Of a DNA stretch of 25,381 bases, positions 1-10,574 are shown one piece after another. Origin of the DNA: Phoronis australis (lineage: Eukaryota; Phoronida; Phoronidae); contig NMRA01000372.1 of NCBI GenBank assembly GCA_002633005.1, positions 118,836 to 144,216 on the forward strand. Reading direction: 5' to 3'. The first letter of the stretch is position 1; every line of letters starts with the position of its first letter. The position numbers were made by a program, and so were the translations under genes. Below the pieces are notes generated by a model. That model made no database searches, was not told the DNA's origin, and saw nothing but the letters and a program-made list of their open reading frames with translations.

Positions 1-2
1 GA

Positions 3-43
<41 letters not shown>
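1..43. repeat. (GA)n microsatellite
   Basis: The window opens in a nearly pure GA dinucleotide tract that grades into G-rich sequence (ggggaggaggg). It probably continues past the left edge. Confidence 0.95.
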
Positions 44-44
<1 letters not shown>

Positions 45-1490
45 AGGAGGGTCCGATAAAGAATTGCCCAGAGCATGATCACTAAAGCTACGTACGATAT
101 TGCATTGAGGTGTCTACTCTTACAATCAATGAAAAAAAACGCGTTTTTCATTCAATATTGCAACCTCGTATTGGCTAACAAACATAACCTATTCAAAAAC
201 AGACAATACACTGTCTCCTTTCTCCCAACCTTGTCCCACCGTCTCTCTCCTTCACTAGGGACCGACACACGAATATTCAGTCAGCTCGAATGGAAATCTC
301 TCTTGTATTTTAGAGGTTTTCGCCAACTGCCTCAGCTAGAGTGCTTATCAAAAGTAAGCATTTTACTTGAATGAGTTCAAAGATTTTCATACGATTACTG
401 TCTGGTTACCAACAGTGCACATAACAGCTTTAAAAGATAACGGTATTTTAACAATTATTTAAAATAAAAATTTGCGATTGATTTTCAAATGGTTTCAAGA
501 GTTTTTCACGAAATTCGTCAACATTGTAGGTCTTTTCAAGTGTAACAAGAATGCAGTAAAATAAATATTATTAAGCGGGGGACAGATTTCCCTCAGTGAC
601 TACCAGGAATCGATTCCCTCCATCGCAACGGATTTTCTCACCCTGGCACCAGTAGTTGACAAAAGTTTGTTTAAAATTTTTCTTTGTTACCCATTTCATT
701 GTGTTCCGACTCCTTCAAATTCCCATCGAACCTGCACCTATGCTGATCACCGGAGTTTCCAATCTTGTGGGGAAAGTGCCCCCCCACTTCCTTCGGCCCA
801 AGAATATATATACTAGTCCATGATTAGTATAAGCGAACGGTACAAAATCGTGATATCACGTGTGTATGTATAGCAGTCAAAATTTATGTGCATTGTAGCT
901 ACTGTATATTCCTCCGGACGTGTATCAATCAAATGACAATAGGAAGTTCCTCGAGCATGTCTTGTTGACATCTTCTTGTGAACAGTTCGCGAGCAACTAC
1001 TTGAACGGAGATTTGACCTATATCTGGGACCGCTTATGCACGTGACTATATAGGTGTGTGTAAATTTGTGTGCGTGCGCGAATATGTATACACGTATATG
1101 CATGCCCGAGTTCGAGTGCGAGCGGCGTGAGCGCGGCAGATTTTAAAGGAGGAAAGACAGGAGGCAATGGCCATGTAGTTGGATCTAGTTGGGAAGCAAT
1201 CTAGGTGTTGCAGTAGCTTATGCGCTTCGTGTTAAAGTGAACTGCAAAAACAGCGTTTTTACTTCGTATGTGTTACAAAAATAGATAATCTAATGATTTT
1301 TCATGATATTATTGCATTATTAATAAATAACTTCCATGTTAGCATCCCCTAGAAGTCGATTGGCCACTATCTGTTCAAAAGTACTTTTCTACTGGTTTTT
1401 GCATTTCATGCCCCCTCAAGGGGCCATATTTCAATGCGTCTTGGAAAATAGTAAGTACAGGTGTTGTAAAATAAATTGTGGTCTATAAAG
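44..1490. other. Non-coding stretch, nothing assigned
   Basis: I see no convincing exon, RNA gene or mobile element here. Short open frames exist on both strands but lack paired splice sites or recognisable domains. If the CABIT gene on the minus strand continues, this stretch is its next intron, and the following exon lies beyond the left edge or was missed. Around 1020-1105 there are short alternating purine-pyrimidine runs (tgtgtgcgtgcgcg, tatacacgtatatgcatg), which is simple low-complexity sequence. Confidence 0.5.
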
Positions 1491-1519
1491 TCATACATGT
1501 AACATCAACTCCGCCGTAC

Positions 1520-1877
1520 CTTCATGGCTATCCTTCCACTGATCCAAAACTTCCGTTAACGGAACAGGTACTCTCTCCCAATCTGAAGGCACCTTGCTTA
1601 TACCGACCTCCGTGATACCGAGCGATAAATTTAAGTACTTCTTCAGTTGTGCAAGAGAGGGAAGCACTTGTGTCGTTAACTTGTCGGTTTGGAGCACAGA
1701 AAATTTGTAACGTTGGTTGACAAAATCGATGTTTGTTGGTATAGAAATGAGTCGTGTCGAGTCGGGACTAGTCGCTATCGCGAAGCAAATGTCTTCCACT
1801 GACTGGATGGTCAGCACTTGTAGGTCTTCTCGTTTAACAAGAACGCCGTCTGGCAATATGGGTATAATTCTAACCCT
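1520..1877 (-). CDS. CABIT-domain protein (Themis/GAREM-like), exon 3
   Basis: Third visible exon of a minus-strand CABIT gene. The acceptor is a pyrimidine-rich CAACTTTCAG ending at 1878. Coding begins in phase 0 with RVRIIPILPDG, which directly continues exon 2. Residues about 162-280 of the joined protein cover the end of one beta-module and the start of the next: RIIPILPDGVLV recalls the IIRILPSLD-type strand of Themis, a cysteine (Cys192) in SVEDICFAIATS lies close to the conserved CABIT cysteine, and ISIPTNIDF matches the usual xLPxxxxxxF strand. The exon ends either at a donor (GAAG|GTACGG, phase 1, taken here) or reads on to a TGA at 1491-1493. The donor is preferred because the domain resumes with VPVPLTEVLDQW, which in Themis-type proteins is followed by further sequence. 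In vertebrates these adaptors act in the cytoplasm beneath tyrosine-kinase receptors; the role here is inferred. Orthology to Themis or to GAREM is not resolved. Confidence 0.7.
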
Positions 1878-2557
1878 CTGAAAGTTGATAATGAGCTCAT
1901 ATGAGGTAGACAACGACTGAGTTGCATGTTTTTCTTAAATTCACTCACTGGGTTGATTTGAGAGACCATTTCCAAAACTTCTGTTTTTGTCATTCGCATA
2001 AAATGCACGTTTGGTTACAGCAAACATTCCTGCGTTCAACAATGCGTCACGATGCCACACACGTAAACTGAGAACAAAACAGATAAAGTGGCGAAGACTT
2101 CTTTTACACCTGCGCTCCATGACATAATAATACAAAATGCAGTAACTAAAATGTAAACCTATGTACATTAGGGAATACTCAGCCCGGATTTTGACTACAG
2201 ATTTTAACGCCAACTTAACACCTTTAATCTTTCTAAATAACAATACTTCGTATACTATTGCCTGGCCTTAAAAGTTGAAGCCAACTGCGACCACTTTTGC
2301 ATAACGGGCTTATGCACAATTGGTGACCAATGCTTCGGGCTAGTTTGTTGTTGACAGAGGAAAGAGGCCGCGCTTCACGATCCACTGAGTCGCTCCGTTT
2401 TGCGGTGACACAGACAGCTGAACAATTCTTTAATCATTCCATTAAGGTAAAATCTCACCAATTTGGGACACAATGTGATATACAGCTCAAATTTTAGTTT
2501 CACTTTTATCAAATATATTAAATATATAGACGCTGAGGTTGGCCCGTAATGAAATAT

Positions 2558-2665
2558 ATCAAATAAACACAGAAAAATCAGGAACGAACCCCAACTGGGA
2601 ATCGTTCGAACCACAGGTCTCTAGATTGACAATTGGGGTTCCTGATTTTTCTGTGTTTATTTGAT
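2558..2665. repeat. Inverted pair of SINE-like 3' ends
   Basis: A perfect 28-bp inverted repeat (2558-2585 and 2638-2665) with arms containing cctgatttttctgtgttt, extended by CCCCAA/TTGGGG. The 52-nt spacer read on the minus strand includes gacctgtggttcgaac, which resembles a tRNA B-box and T-arm. The simplest reading is two copies of the same short-element tail in opposite orientation, one carrying part of a tRNA-like head. A foldback element is the alternative. Confidence 0.5.
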
Positions 2666-3163
2666 TTATTTGCAACTGCATGCAACTCATAAGATTATTC
2701 AATGCAAATGGTTAAAATTTTACGCTTCATGTTACCATACCTGTGGCATTTTCAACTTGGCCAGTTCAGAGGCGTGTACTGGTTGTTCGCAGGGCATTGT
2801 GGAAAAACAAGCCGTGATCGTCTCGGCGGGCATTCGTAGTTTTTGTTTGTTTGACTGAAGTTCACCACATAAGTACTGAAACAACAAAATTAAGTAATAA
2901 AAATAACGTCATGATAATTAGAATATTTCAACATTCGTATGTTTGTTCCTTTGCTGGCAGAAAGAAATCAAAGAAAAAAAAACAATTTCATCAAAAGATT
3001 TACCCAAAAAACGATTGACTCAAGAAAATGTAGCTGTGGTTTCCAAGCTAGAAATAATGGACCGCTAACACGAGAATCTGATTTTTGAAAGCCATCAATT
3101 AATTTATTCAATGCACTGTTGTCAGTTCTTCTCACTCATCTTTTCAAGGTCTTTCATACAAAA

Positions 3164-3827
3164 GTCGACGCGTCGATGTTTTGGGGAGTTGCGATCAGTG
3201 CGAACGCTTAACTTCGGTCCTGGATCGATTTTAACATCGACAGTTAACTTCGCTGTAAACAGGTGGACTTAACAGCGGACGTCGACGCTTCAGTGCAGTG
3301 TAAACGGTCAACTTCGGTCCTATCGAAGTTATCGTCAGGTGCCGCTGCTGTCGTCAACAATTAAACGGTAGTGTCGACGCTAATGATTGCTTATATTTTG
3401 CTCGAATAGTCACCATTTCAATTAACAATAAGTTTTATGTCAGTTAGCATATGTAAATATTCCCAAATTGTCACATTAAAAAAGTCTTAGCGTGCAGCGC
3501 TACCATGCGATTACTTCGATGACAACAGCGTCCAATAACGTCGACTCGTCGATGTTTTTGGGAGTTGCGGTCCGTCGTATGAACGGTCAACTTCGGTCCC
3601 ATCCCAGTTATCGCCAGGGGCCACTGTTATCGTCAACAATTAAAAGGCAGTGTCCTCGCAAATAGTTCTGTATATTTTGGTCCAATAACCACCAATTGAA
3701 TAAGAAAAAAGTTTCATGTCAATTAGCACTTGTACATGCTCCGAAATTGTCACATTAAAAAACCTTAGTATAGCGTGCACGTGATGCATCAGCGCTACCT
3801 TGCGGTTACTTCCATGACAACGGCGTC
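3164..3827. repeat. Diverged tandem duplication
   Basis: Copy 1 (3164-3532) and copy 2 (3540-3827) share the same order of words: gtcgac-cgtcgatgttt, ggtcaacttcggtcc, agttatcg-cagg, tatcgtcaacaattaaa, ttgtcacattaaaaaa, a GCGCTACC block and gacaac-gcgtc. Copy 1 is about 80 bp longer because the ttaacttcggtcc segment is itself repeated in it. Downstream, about 3845-3905, a partly inverted version (accgaagccggttaac) appears. The pattern fits a decayed terminal-repeat transposon. No coding capacity is seen. Confidence 0.7.
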
Positions 3828-5363
3828 ACCTACCATTTACTTCGATGTCCGTAAACTACCGAAGCCGGTTAACTTTAAAGTTTACATCGACTTTCCGCTC
3901 AGACCGGAGTTTGTAGTTAAAGTTTGCCATTAAATTAGCAAATTTTGAGTGCAGGTTTCCAAACGTGCTCTAAATTTTGGTGCTGTAGAGGGCTAGACCT
4001 GCTTGGCTTCATGTTTCGTTTAAAAAATTCAGGAAAAGTAATTACAGTAAAGTATAGTTTAACGAAATGAAACAAATATTCCTTTTTTACTTTAGCTAAA
4101 AACATTTGATCCGCGCCTGTCATATGTATTGTTGTTTATACCTCAGAAATTGATTCAGGTCATCTTCTCAGCAAGTATAATACAAGCTTTTGATGAGAAC
4201 ATTGAAACACGATGAGGCTAAAGTAAATACGGAAAATGTACAATCAAGATACGCAGAGAATAATGACATCCGATGTTATCAAAGTATGTGATATATAACA
4301 CTTGAGTGGTCATAGGCTGATGTCTCTGACCATTTTGTTTGTGACTCTGCTCCGACAGCCCTGAACTGTGGTTGGCTATTTGTATAAGATGCAATGTTAC
4401 CCGGATGCAGCAAAAAGGTGAATCCGCGTGCATAGCATGATACTATCTCATTATTTGATACAACTGAGCGAGCAAACGTGGCAGCATACTTGTTCGATGA
4501 TGTGCTTAAAGTGTACTAGTTACAGGATTAGGGGACTGGACTATATTGAGAAGCAGGCTCAATTGCTGCCTCTCCATCGACACCCCTTTCACAACCTTTT
4601 TGGTTGCCACCACTTTTGCAAAACTGAGCATACACGTAGCTAATTTTGCACCACCGATGCCGCTATATAAATTCCACGAATGATGTGTTCCAAACCACCA
4701 GTTTCCCTGCGGACTTTCTCTGTTGGCATGCTTGGTAGGCTGCTCCTGTCTGCAGCTAATCGCAGACATATGCGTTGCGTGCTCAGTTACCTGTCTCAAA
4801 AGCCACTGAGCTAAGCGCAGGACTGGAAGCGGTTTACCCTCAAAAAGGAAGATTTTTAAAGACATTTACCCTTTTGTCAACTGCACTGGCTGCGTCGCCT
4901 ATACCTGAGCTCTGTATACATGTAGCTTACAAAAACTTGAAGCTGTTGCCTGAGCGCTTTGTGCTCATTTCGCCTGTGCTATGCTTGAGCAAAATGCATG
5001 TAGTTAACATCCGCTCTCTTCTTCATTAGATCACCCAGGTTGACATTCTGGTAACTCTGGCAACGACATTGGTGCTTTTAAAACACAAGGCGTGCTGTAT
5101 AGGTCGTTGTACATATACGGTGTAAGTGACTACGGATTGCGTTTTAGATTGTACACACGGGTTTGCATGTACGCCTGACGCGAGTAGTAAAATCATACTA
5201 ACTGTCATTGGTAGTCGCTTTTTCAAAAAAAAAAATGGAATAAGGTCTAAGCACGGTGTAAATGTGGCGTATAAGTATGCATATAACGAGCCACAAGTGG
5301 CGTGTGCGACAATTTACATGCATGTGTATTTCTGTTGGATAGATATTTTACTGTACAATGTAC

Positions 5364-5545
5364 CTGTTTACCATAACTGTCTTCCTCCACGCCATGGACG
5401 TCGAAGCATTCGTCCAGGGGCACGGAATGCTCCAATTCCTCAGTGTAAAACTCCTGTACACATCGTAAGACGTCGGGAAGCTTCGTGGGACACCTTTGGA
5501 TGACGTCCTTTACCGTCTCAAATCCCATGTCATCGAACATTGGAT
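5364..5545 (-). CDS. CABIT-domain protein (Themis/GAREM-like), exon 2
   Basis: Internal exon of 182 bp on the minus strand. Acceptor: gattcttcag ending at 5546. Donor: AAACAG|GTACAT. It begins with AT, the last two bases of a codon whose first base G ends exon 1, making Asp101, and it ends in phase 0, exactly matching exon 3. Residues 102-161 include FETVKDVIQRCP (helix preceding a CABIT module), TKLPDVLRCVQEFY (the conserved LPxxLRxxxxxY strand) and SVPLDECFDVHGVEE (the strand and turn seen before the next beta-hairpin in Themis-type domains). Both junctions preserve frame and domain order, which is strong internal support. An alternative donor 6 bases upstream (TATG|GTAAAC) also keeps frame and would remove two residues. 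Confidence 0.75.
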
Positions 5546-8129
5546 CTGAAGAATCATGACCAAAACGCTAACAAAGAGCTGCGGACTATGTTCCCCACGG
5601 AATGAAAAGAATTTGGGTTAGTGCCGTATCAAATTCGCCAATTGAACAACGTTAACTTACTATTTAACATAAAACAAGACGGCAATATTTACACTTGGGT
5701 GATTTTCATAAGCACTCCCGCTTATTTGGCCTTGGGGATTGGTCATCAAATTTCGTTTGATGATGGTAACGTTATACAATCATGTGAATGAATGGGGAGT
5801 GAAATTGAATAATTGCTAAATTAAGTCTTTGCGAGAACAATGTTGTCAACACAGACATGTGGAGAATTTCTCGCTTACACTGGTCACCGATTCTCTCAGT
5901 CCCAGAGAACTTTTATGATGCCTATTCAGCTCGCCCTTTGTATTGATGTAGAGCTAATGAAGTGGAAACGATGATGGTTGTTATTACTCCCAAATTGGTT
6001 TTCTCTGGTATTTACACAGAATAGCCTACAACTGTGGAGAACAGTTTTAACTTGGTCCATGTACAGCTTAAATATAACAAAATGGCAAAAGTTACTTTGT
6101 GTTTATCTTGACAAAGGGCTATTTCCCAAAGGAACGATGGTTTCAATAATGTTTCATGCCGGTTTTCGTTATTTCATTTTTAATACTCCTGTCTACTTGT
6201 TTTTTTTCTTTCCGGGAACGGGATTATATCTTTTTATCTTATTTTTTAACTTTGTAGTACGAAAACAGTGGTAGGATTTGATCGCCAAAAAAACTTAATT
6301 AGTTTAGTTGATTGTAAGCCCATCACTGAACTTTCCAGATTACAGCTACACTAAACATTTCAAGGCATACAAAACTACACCTGTTTATTCTTTATTAGAG
6401 CTCAAATCATAAAATATGTACAAAAGTGCAAATATGGTGATAGCCAAATTGACGATTTTGAATCTCTGGACAATTTCGGTTGCATTGACTACGTAACTAT
6501 TCCAGCATTTTGTCAGCCATAAAATATGAAGAGTGGGCACAAGTTAAGTACAACTGCTTCTAGTAAAAATCTGGTTAAACGAGATTAAAAGGATATAGAA
6601 AGAGTAATCTATGTGATATTGTTAACTTTGATCAGTGTTTGAAAATCCACCGAGTATATCAAAACGCATGGTCATTTATCTTCAATCGTACCCAATGATT
6701 GTTTTTTAGCTTATTAGTTCATCGATTTTTAAAAATCGAAAACCATACTAGGTTGTTTTTTTTCAGCTGAATACAACAGTTTTGATCTTTTTTAACGAAA
6801 ATTATTGGTTTATGCATTTTAACAATTCGCCAGTATCTACAGGCAAAAATGGTTACTACAGTTTATGGTAGGATAAGTTATATTTAATTGTGTCTTGCTC
6901 GCACCGGACAATGCGGTCATCACAACTCTGTCAGATCGGACTCCGGTGCCTCGCTCTCTTTAAGCCTCTCAGAAGGACGAGCACTGAATATTCCCGGATA
7001 TCTTTAGAATTGCGTGACTTCCGTGTAAGCGTAATATTCAGACACGGTATGACACGATGGAAATATTTTTGGTTGTAAGTAGATGTATGTTTGGTTAACA
7101 TAGCTCGGCACATGCGGATACCTTTTGCCTTGCCTCCAGACGACAGAGGCTTCCAAACCCAAATGTTCCGGAAGTACCTGGAGTAGCCTTTTCCGTCTCC
7201 CCACGTCGCCAATTATCTACCACGTTGGTTATCATGTCTGGTTTTATTGAATTTCTCGTTAACAAAAAGAAGCCCATTCCGTCGCTCGTGCCAAGTACTG
7301 TACGATGACACTTGGCTTACCTCAAAATCCAAGTTCTGCCTTGTGGTTTGGTAATTGACTAAACTATGTGGGAACTCATTGAAGCATGGAAACGAGATAA
7401 CGTTTAATTTATTAAAGTGAAAGGAGTTATGCCTTCAATTAAAAAGATTGTAATTTAATATAGAAATTGGTTCACATGCAAATTATTAAGAATGGAATCA
7501 CTCAATACGCCCGCGTACGAGTTCTTAAGCGAAGTGGTTACAGGCACTCCCAGATGAAACACAATTAATATGAACCAGCAGAATTTTTGGAAAATGTATG
7601 GTCGTCACTACAAGTTTCGGTTTTTATAAAGAACATATAGCTAACTTAAAATTACTATCGACTTCATTGCTAATTTTTTATACCCATAGCTGCTCACACC
7701 TATTAATTTCTTCACATGTTCAACTATTTCAATTAAATCCGTAGAACAATATTGCAAACGTTCCTGTAATATGATAACAATTTAAACAAGACTGCGTAAG
7801 TAGAAAACTCCCTCACTCAGATGATGAACTCGAGGACTCGATGTCAAGCATAACTCCACCTCGCCAAATGCGGCTTGGCAAAAATCTCAGGTAGTCAAAC
7901 ATGAAAATTGAGGTCGCCAACAAAAAGTATGTAGCTTTGGTCTGATACGTGCTGGTACAAATGTAATTCCAAGTTTACACTTTTATTTGCTTTAATTTTC
8001 ACGTTTTCTTCTATTGACTTTTCACTTCATATTTGCCTTTGTGGAAAAGTAAAAGAGGTTATCTGGTATGCGTTACACACCTGCAAGTCAGGTTCATGTT
8101 ATGGGTTCTGAAATGTATGTCTTTTTCAG

Positions 8130-8263
8130 TCAGTGGAGTTGTCAAAGGCGAGAGTGTTCTTCCACTGGAAAACATTGGTAGAAGGCGACACAATGAACTA
8201 CGTGACAAAGCTCAAACAGGGATTATAAAATACGTGGATGTCTTTAAAGCCCTCGTAGAACAG
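8130..8263 (+). CDS. Isolated coding exon of an unrecognised gene
   Basis: A 134-bp exon with good signals: a polypyrimidine tract and acceptor (gtctttttcag|T, ending at 8129) and donor GAACAG|GTAAAC. It is open throughout in one frame, entering in phase 1 (two leading bases complete a codon) and leaving in phase 0. The approximately 44-residue peptide is highly charged, with ENIGRRRHNELRDKAQTG followed by KYVDVFKALVEQ, and is probably alpha-helical. I do not recognise the family and assign no function. An in-frame ATG lies at 8033, but the acceptor sits between it and the coding-looking part, so this is read as an internal exon. It lies on the opposite strand within intron 1 of the CABIT gene, so either a nested plus-strand gene exists or this is a remnant. 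I found no convincing neighbouring exon. Confidence 0.45.
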
Positions 8264-8982
8264 GTAAACTGACTTTTAGGCATGATCAAAGTGCCTATTT
8301 ATATTTCTTAATTTATATTAGATACTTACATTCATAAACCAAATTCGTTATTTTTTTCCCAAAACATCGCACATGTCGGTGTCTGTAATTGTCAAAAAAC
8401 TTCAGGTGCCGCTGTGCGGTTATCGGATGTGGGATGTCAACGTTTAGCCAAGGTAACTTCCCAGTTCCTAGTTCGTGTGTAACTCACGCGCTTAATGTGC
8501 TTAGTCGGTGATGGGTTCAATCGACAAAAGGGTGGCCATCGAACAGACAGAGCCATTGAAATTGATTTGATATCTTTATAGCCATCGTTTTACATCACCA
8601 AAATTGAGTACGCACATCCTAGGACGGATTACAAACTCTGCAAGCGGGAGGGTGGATCACTGTCGACTTTTTGGCGGACGATCAGGGAACTATCCAGCGG
8701 GCGGGTGTAAACAAAAGATTTTCACATGATTGCCGTATCACAGACTCAAAATCAACCGCATAGTCATATTTTAATATATTTCTCACTAGAAATTACTGAA
8801 ATGATTACAAAGCGTGACAAGTGCAGAACTTGCATGTACGGCTCGAAATGCGCGTTGCGATCTTTTCCCGTTCACATAGTTCATTCGCTTACCTAAATTA
8901 GGGCGGTCGAACCAAAAATTGTTTTCGTCAGTTGCGACATGGCCTTGCTGTTTGCTTAGTGCTAGGTTTGAGCTGTGTGATA

Positions 8983-9278
8983 GACAATGGCGGATTTAAG
9001 GGGGGGGGGGGGGGTGGCAAGGGGGTAATCCCCCCTAAAATTCTCCCAGATTCCAATTGGCAGTTCGGGATGCGAATTGCTGACTAGAATATGCGCTAAC
9101 CCAGGGGGGCTCGAGGGCGAATGCCTTGAACAATCCTTGTTTACCCTTTTTTAGTAATAAGGTCCACAAACCCAAAAACTCGAGACCCCTGCATCCCTAC
9201 ATTTTCTGCAAGTGGCGAAATTCTGGTTATTCCTGTGCCCTGGCCCCCCAAACTCAAAATCCTGGATCCGCCCCTGAA
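8983..9278. mobile_element. G-rich MITE-like element with a candidate target-site duplication
   Basis: The left end gacaatggcggattta followed by a 14-G run is mirrored at the right end by aaatcctggatccgcccctgaa, giving imperfect terminal inverted repeats around GGCGGAT(T/C)(T/C)A. The hexamer GTGATA occurs directly outside both ends (8977-8982 and 9279-9284). The element is 296 bp, has no coding capacity and is rich in G/C homopolymers (ggggggggg near 9001, taatccccccta near 9035). Superfamily is uncertain. Confidence 0.55.
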
Positions 9279-9448
9279 GTGATATATGAACATCCTTATT
9301 TAAACTTTGCCCCAGTTTTGCACATGAAAGCTTTGTGAACTGTTCTCATTCATATAATTAAAAATCCAGACTCAGTTGACTCTGGAACATTCAAACATTA
9401 TGCAGTTACAACACGATTGAAAATTATTCAAATATGTCTTGACATCAT

Positions 9449-9593
9449 ATGGGCAGCGCATCATAGGGGGCTGGGGACCCTATAGCCCCCACATTTTTTC
9501 AGTGCTACGCCCCACATGGTCTATAGGCGATGCACCACAGGGGGGCTCAGGGGGCTTTCGCTCCCCCACTTTTTTCAGTGCTACGCCGCCCAT
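9449..9593. mobile_element. Short MITE-like element with internal duplication
   Basis: Ends ATGGGCAGCG (9449) and CGCCGCCCAT (9593) are near-perfect inverted repeats. The interior holds two tandem copies of a hairpin-forming G-rich/C-rich unit, each followed by ttttttcagtgctacgcc (about 9494-9512 and 9570-9587). CATCA lies close outside both ends but with a small offset, so the target-site duplication is uncertain. No coding potential. Confidence 0.5.
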
Positions 9594-10223
9594 GCATCAA
9601 TACCAATGTCTTAAGTGCTTTGAACTTGGCATATGCTTTTGGAACGTTGTTACGTTCGTGTGTGTCTGACACCGTAGGGTTTTTGTTAGAGAAAAGGACA
9701 CTAGTGCTAATTGTAAACGCAGTTTTGCATCTTACTTACATTCAAAGGTTCATCTGTAGCAATCCACACAGTTTTCTATTTAAACACTACTGAAGATTTG
9801 ATGTTCGGGATTTGAGATAGAAAACATTTAAAATGAAATTGCCTCAACAAGGCCTAAAAACAAAAACGCCACTGGTTGGGTTTTTAAAAGAAGGGAAATG
9901 AAGGAAACGCAAAGCTCTAGAAGCTACAAGACGTGGTTGAACACAACCAAAGGCTAAAGCACTCAGTCAGTGTAAGAAAAACCTTACAATGCATGCACGA
10001 CAGACACAAATTGGTAACCAAACGTTGGAGTCACGGACATTAATCTGGTTGACAACACCTGTCACGGTCTACCTTTTGATGGTGCATTAAATGAAGACAT
10101 ATATGTAACACTTGCACTGGCGGCACTAGCGGGAAGCAGTGTTAAGCTGCTTGCTGATATGTGGACTACTTTGCTACAATCAAATTTAGGTATATCTCCA
10201 GGGTCCAGTTGTATTAAAAGTTA

Positions 10224-10371
10224 CACACCGTATAGCAACAATGACGTCGCATTATCACGCGTCACGTTGTTATTGTTGAACAATGCACCTGACGTAATGC
10301 ATGACAATCAAACTTATCCAGCGGATAACTTTTGAAGCTTGATGCAACTCAGCCCAGGTGCATTGTTTTGT
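10224..10371. repeat. Two adjacent hairpin-forming inverted repeats
   Basis: The first pairs caacaatgacg (from 10237) with cgtcacgttgtt (to about 10272) around an AT-containing loop. The second pairs aacaatgcacctg (about 10278-10290) with caggtgcattgtt (about 10355-10367). The words resemble the ends of short non-autonomous elements. I could not define boundaries or a target-site duplication. Confidence 0.4.
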
Positions 10372-10515
10372 CACTAGTCCTTCAATCGAGCAGGTGTTGC
10401 ATGCTTACACAGAACAGTACAGGCGGCAATTTCTATTCCATGAATTATGGAAGCATATGTGACGTAAGCATGTAATGATTGATAGGAGAGCTTCTTCCAG
10501 CAATGTCTATGTGTT

Positions 10516-10516
10516 G

Positions 10517-10556
<40 letters not shown>

Positions 10557-10574
10557 TGTGTGTGTGTGTGTGTG
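10516..10574. repeat. (TGCG)n/(TG)n microsatellite
   Basis: About ten TGCG units followed by a short TG run. Alternating purine-pyrimidine composition makes it a potential Z-DNA former. The open frame across it on the minus strand (His-Thr-Ala-Arg repeats) is a repeat artefact. Confidence 0.95.

Larger units (their letters stand above)
1878..5363 (-). other. CABIT gene intron 2
   Basis: 3,486 bp between exons 2 and 3, bounded by CAG|GTACAT and CTTTCAG|AGG. It contains an inverted SINE-like palindrome at 2558-2665 and a diverged tandem duplication at 3164-3827, listed separately. The rest (1878-2557, 2666-3163 and 3828-5363) holds only unsupported short open frames; I see no second gene there. 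Confidence 0.6.

Noticed and set aside
813-1103. 96-codon minus-strand frame considered as the next CABIT exon
   Set aside because: Composition is low-complexity (His/Thr/Tyr from tgtgtg and tatac runs) and no CABIT-like strand pattern is seen.
4506-4865. 119-codon minus-strand frame
   Set aside because: No recognisable motif, overlaps plus-strand frames of similar length and lacks paired splice sites; treated as chance within intron 2.
7095-7277. Minus-strand frame with a donor-like CAAAAG|GTATCC
   Set aside because: The acceptor side is weak (no pyrimidine tract), the peptide matches no domain, and the CABIT exons on either side already join in phase without it.
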